DNA from: an uncultured Alphaproteobacteria bacterium
GTDB lineage: Bacteria; Pseudomonadota; Alphaproteobacteria; SP197
Direction of reading: 5' to 3'
Length of the DNA: 42,077 nt
Assembly (NCBI GenBank): GCA_938048755.1
Contig: CALIUG010000149.1
Coordinates: forward strand, 1 to 42,077
The notes below the pieces were generated by a model. The model was not told the origin of the DNA, did not search any database, and saw only the letters and a list, made by a program, of their open reading frames with translations. This document shows positions 39,492 through 42,077 of the stretch, one piece after another; positions within the stretch are counted from its first letter, which is position 1, and each line of letters starts with the position of its first letter. The position numbers were made by a program, and so were the translations under genes.

Positions 39492-40439
39492 GTGAGCCAG
39501 ATCCATCTCGAAATTGACCACCTGCAACTACTCGATGCCGTCGCGCGGACCGGGTCGTTGGCACAATCGGCAGTGCTGCTTGGCTTGACGCAGCCCGCAC
39601 TCAGTTATCGTCTGAAAGAGGCCGAGCGTCGGCTGGGCGTGCCTCTGTTTGTGAAGGCGCAAGGACGCAAGGTGCAGATGACCGCAGCAGCGAGCCGCCT
39701 GTTGCCGACGGCATCGATGGTTCTGCGTGAGGTAGCCCGGGCCGAAGAGGACATTCGCCGGCTTTCCGACGGCATCCATTACCTGCTCCGTCTGGGTGTG
39801 GAGTCACGTTCCGGATTCCTCTGGCTCCCGAAGTTTCTTGCACGCTTGGGTCGGGAACATCCCGAACTGGAGGTTGATCTGGTCTGCGAGCCCTCACGGG
39901 CGGGGCTGGAGGCACTGGTGCGCAATCAGATCGATCTTGCCGTCGTCCTTGCCGGGGAAATCGGTCCGGCCTTCACGGCTCGATCGTTGTTTGATGATGA
40001 ATTGGTGGCGGTTGTTCCAGACGGGCACGCACTTGCGGAACGGCCCTGGCTGGAGGCCCTGGACTTCGCTGATCAGGCGCTCGTGACTGACGAGCCCTGG
40101 GGCGATGGTGGTGTGCATGCTGCAGCGGTTCTGGTGCCTGCCGGTATCCGTCCAGCCCGCATGGTCGGTGCGGGTTCCGCGCAGGGTGTCGTTGACATGG
40201 TGGAAGCAGGCTTTGGGCTCGGCATTGTCAGCCGGCGCCTGGCACAGGACAGAGGCCGAGCCATCACCCTGACACCGATCGGCAGGAAGGGATTCCAGAC
40301 ACGCTGGCAGGTCGTTGTACGAGGTGAGGAGGAAGCGGGATCTCCTGCAAGCTTCATGGCTGAACGCATGTCTTACTGGTGCGAAGGCGCGGATGCCGCA
40401 ACGCTTCCTCTGGTCACCCAGTCAGCTGCGCAAGCTTGA
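39492..40439 (+). CDS. LysR-family transcriptional regulator
   Basis: A 315-residue LysR-type regulator. IDHLQLLDAVARTGSLAQSAVLLGLTQPALSYRLKEAERRLGVPLFVKAQGRKVQMT is the N-terminal helix-turn-helix, MetR/CbbR-like in its LTQPALSYRLKEAERRLG form. The C-terminal half is a periplasmic-binding-protein-like effector domain. The start is GTG 39492 after TTGGAGGTGC; a GGAGG lies about five bases upstream. Likely targets are the divergent GNAT and/or the convergent cupin-peroxiredoxin unit. Its last 26 bases overlap the 3' end of the cupin gene. Confidence 0.9.
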   Translation: MSQIHLEIDHLQLLDAVARTGSLAQSAVLLGLTQPALSYRLKEAERRLGVPLFVKAQGRKVQMTAAASRLLPTASMVLREVARAEEDIRRLSDGIHYLLRLGVESRSGFLWLPKFLARLGREHPELEVDLVCEPSRAGLEALVRNQIDLAVVLAGEIGPAFTARSLFDDELVAVVPDGHALAERPWLEALDFADQALVTDEPWGDGGVHAAAVLVPAGIRPARMVGAGSAQGVVDMVEAGFGLGIVSRRLAQDRGRAITLTPIGRKGFQTRWQVVVRGEEEAGSPASFMAERMSYWCEGADAATLPLVTQSAAQA

Positions 40440-41052
40440 TCGGACCCGGTGAGCGCCAGAAGCAGAAGGTAAAGAGCGGCGTTTTCTGGGTGATCATCTC
40501 GTGGGGCAGCCAGGGCGTGTTGTGCACCGCTTCACCGGCAGGGCGCAGGCGCGGGGTTTCATCATCCTGGCTCCACAGGGTGTCGCCGCCGAAGGGGAAA
40601 TAGATCTCCTCGGCCTCGTGATGATGGCGCGGATAGTGGCGGCCGGGCCCGATGATGAAGAAGGCAGCGATGACCCGGTCATGCTCGATCAGGCCGTCAT
40701 AGCCCAGAATGTTGGTGTAGCAGTAGTTCTCCATGTAATCGTCGCCGAGTTTCTCCCGGTAATGCTCGGTGCGGATCCAGCGCAGGTCGGGCTCGATCTC
40801 GGCGAATGCGGCTGCCAGGGTCTCCATCGGTCCGCCCTTCGCCATGGCCAGTGCGGCGTCGAGATGCCGGTGGCCGCCCAGGCGTCTGGGCTCCGGTCGA
40901 ACCGCGGGCAAGTGCGCCTGCTCGATCTCGGTCGCAACGGCATGAATGACGTCGGCCTGATGATCCGGCGCATGCCGTTCACGGTCGGCAAGAAAGGCAA
41001 GCATCTCGTCGCGCAGACGCTCAAACCGGGCTTCAAACGATGGCGTGTTCAA
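40414..41052 (-). CDS. DMSP-lyase-family cupin (DddQ/DddL-like)
   Basis: A 212-residue single-domain cupin. The C-terminal half carries the metal signature HYPRHHHEAEEIYFPFGG (140-156) and a second motif LPHEMIT (His184). Position for position, Tyr140, His143, His145, Glu149, Tyr151 and His184 match the Y-x2-H-x-H-x3-E-x-Y ... H set described for the DMSP lyase DddQ. The N-terminal helical region with DLRWIRTEHYRE and GYDGLIEHDRV also fits the DMSP_lyase family. DMSP lyases split dimethylsulfoniopropionate into DMS and acrylate. The start is TTG 41052, overlapping the peroxiredoxin-like stop (TTGA), which indicates translational coupling. Family call good; DMSP as substrate is inference. Confidence 0.78.
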   Translation of the reverse strand: MNTPSFEARFERLRDEMLAFLADRERHAPDHQADVIHAVATEIEQAHLPAVRPEPRRLGGHRHLDAALAMAKGGPMETLAAAFAEIEPDLRWIRTEHYREKLGDDYMENYCYTNILGYDGLIEHDRVIAAFFIIGPGRHYPRHHHEAEEIYFPFGGDTLWSQDDETPRLRPAGEAVHNTPWLPHEMITQKTPLFTFCFWRSPGPIKLAQLTG

Positions 41053-41696
41053 CCGTCCTGTCCTGCCAGCGCATCCAGCGCTGCCACGACATCGGCCGGT
41101 TCGGCGCGCTTGCGGAAATCAGGATCAGCCGAGGCGAAGGCAATCTCGCGCTGGTTGTTGATGATGAACGTTGCAGGTACCGGCAGTTCCCAACTGTCGT
41201 CACCATTGATCGAAGCAAGGTCCAGGCCGAAGTCGCGGTAGAGCTCCCGCGACGGGCCATCCATCTGGTAGACGATGCCGAACTTGCGCGCGACCGTGTT
41301 TCCCGGATCGCTCAGCACTTCGAACGAAAGCGCGTCGATTTCACTCGGCGTGAGTGAATCATCGGGAACCTCAGGCGAGATTGCCACGAGCCTGGCACCG
41401 CGTGCGGTAATCTCGGGCAGGGCAAGCTGATAGGCCGCGAGTTTCGCGCTGCAATAGGGGCACCATTTTCCGCGATAGAACACGACGACGGCCGGGCCCT
41501 CGATCAGGAGCGCGCGCAGGGCCGTTGCACTGCCATGGGCATCCGACAGGATGAAGTTCGGTGCCTGGTCGCCCACCTTCAACGCACCGGATCCTGCGCC
41601 GCCTTCGGCAACGCGGCGGATCATGTCGTTGACGGCACTGGACGCTTCAGGCGGCATGCCCTGTTCGATGGCATGGAGCTGGGTTTGCAGCCTCAT
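41049..41696 (-). CDS. Peroxiredoxin-like (AhpC/TSA) protein
   Basis: A 215-residue thioredoxin-fold protein of the peroxiredoxin-like group. VGDQAPNFILSDAHG is the family start, FYRGKWCPYCSAKLAAYQ the active site (CPYC: a CxxC rather than the PxxxTxxC of classical AhpC), and LPVPATFIINNQREIAFA the cis-Pro region. It probably reduces hydroperoxides or a disulfide. It is first in a two-gene unit with the cupin. I see no good Shine-Dalgarno before ATG 41696. Confidence 0.88.
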   Translation of the reverse strand: MRLQTQLHAIEQGMPPEASSAVNDMIRRVAEGGAGSGALKVGDQAPNFILSDAHGSATALRALLIEGPAVVVFYRGKWCPYCSAKLAAYQLALPEITARGARLVAISPEVPDDSLTPSEIDALSFEVLSDPGNTVARKFGIVYQMDGPSRELYRDFGLDLASINGDDSWELPVPATFIINNQREIAFASADPDFRKRAEPADVVAALDALAGQDG

Positions 41697-41774
41697 GGGG
41701 AACTCACGGGTTGCTTGTTGCGTGTGTTATCCAATATTGGTGCGGGCAGGGCTTCAGTCAACGGATAAGAAACG

Positions 41775-42077
41775 ATGAAACAGGACGCACCGCGCTGGCT
41801 CACGCCCATGACCGACTATGGTCCGCTTGCGGTGTTTTTTGTCGCCTACCTCACCGCCGGTCTGATGGTCGCAACCGGCGCGTTGATGGTTGCGACCGTG
41901 ATTGCGCTCGTCGTTGCCTATGTCGTCGCCCGGCATATTCCCAAGATGGCATTGGTTACTGCCGTTCTGGTCGGCATCTTTGGTGGCCTGACGCTGATCC
42001 TGCAGGACGAGACCTTCATCAAGATGAAGCCGACCGTGGTGCAGCTCCTCTTCGCGCTTCTGTTGCTGGGCGGCCTT
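41775..42077 (+). CDS. YciB/IspZ-type inner-membrane septation protein (partial, 5' part)
   Basis: The first 101 codons of a membrane protein that continues past the window: MTDYGPLAVFFVAYLTAGLMVATGALMVATVIALVVAYVVARHIPKMALVTAVLVGIFGGLTLILQDETFIKMKPTVVQLLFALLLLGG. The GPLxxFFxxY start, and GGLTLxLxDExFIKxKPTxxxLLFA, are the YciB/IspZ (intracellular septation protein A) signature. Several transmembrane helices. ATG 41775 is chosen as the first in frame. Confidence 0.9.
   Translation, partial: MKQDAPRWLTPMTDYGPLAVFFVAYLTAGLMVATGALMVATVIALVVAYVVARHIPKMALVTAVLVGIFGGLTLILQDETFIKMKPTVVQLLFALLLLGGL

Noticed and set aside
1-42077. CRISPR arrays, tRNA/rRNA genes, phage or IS elements
   Set aside because: I looked for regular direct repeats, tRNA-like cloverleaf ends, transposase or integrase motifs and found none; the repeats present are dispersed palindromes.

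Overview
This is a compact, GC-rich stretch (roughly low 60s percent GC by eye) of an alphaproteobacterial chromosome, most like a marine or environmental Rhodospirillales-type heterotroph. The evidence is the three-subunit proton-translocating transhydrogenase (pntAA-pntAB-pntB), an rpsU divergent from a COQ9-type gene, adjacent purE and purK, UbiX, HldE (so LPS heptose), and many catabolic families typical of such organisms: PhyH dioxygenases, creatinase-type M24 proteins, the MttB superfamily, DMGDH-like flavoproteins and a DMSP-lyase-type cupin. I see no phage, insertion sequence, CRISPR array, tRNA or rRNA gene. The window starts in the tail of one gene and ends inside a yciB/ispZ-like gene.

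Layout. 1-3.9 kb: an ABC1/UbiB-type kinase coupled to a ureohydrolase, then an exported phosphatidylserine-decarboxylase-like protein. 4.1-5.7 kb (minus): a P-loop kinase and a zinc alcohol dehydrogenase. 5.7-6.15 kb: a non-coding element with 31-bp perfect inverted arms. 6.1-8.3 kb: a PhyH dioxygenase followed by a creatinase-type M24 protein. 8.5-12.2 kb: two MFS transporters around a GlxA-type regulator. 12.2-15.6 kb (minus): an arsR-AHSA1-GST operon, a P1 peptidase and an exported DUF6134-like protein. 15.8-20.1 kb: the pnt operon and an MmgE/PrpD protein. 20.2-26.7 kb: housekeeping genes (rpsU, an MBL hydrolase, def, COQ9, purK, purE, a GGDEF protein, a TIGR02444-type gene, ubiX, a YdcH-type gene). 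26.8-30.7 kb: hldE, prpE and a small membrane protein.

30.8-41.7 kb is the most accessory-looking part. It holds a second PhyH, a second creatinase-type M24 with an MFS transporter, an AT-richer orphan, a DMGDH-like flavoprotein coupled to an MttB-superfamily methyltransferase, an alpha/beta hydrolase and two GNATs, a LysR regulator, and a peroxiredoxin-like gene coupled to a cupin with the DMSP-lyase (DddQ-type) metal motif. My working inference is that the 6-8 kb and 31-41 kb regions help catabolise small methylated or N-containing compatible solutes. EctD and DoeA/EutD of ectoine metabolism are PhyH and M24-creatinase family members, and DMGDH, MttB and DddQ all act on methylated onium compounds. 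The substrates cannot be read from the sequence.

Most notable details: rpsU lacks any canonical start codon and appears to start at ATC behind a strong Shine-Dalgarno; a compact intrinsic terminator lies in the purEK leader; a sharply AT-rich rare-codon patch sits exactly on the conserved core of COQ9; the ureohydrolase has GGDGS instead of GGDHS; both M24 proteins have lost metal ligands; and several families of intergenic palindromes are present, including a near-perfect 20-bp-arm hairpin between convergent genes.
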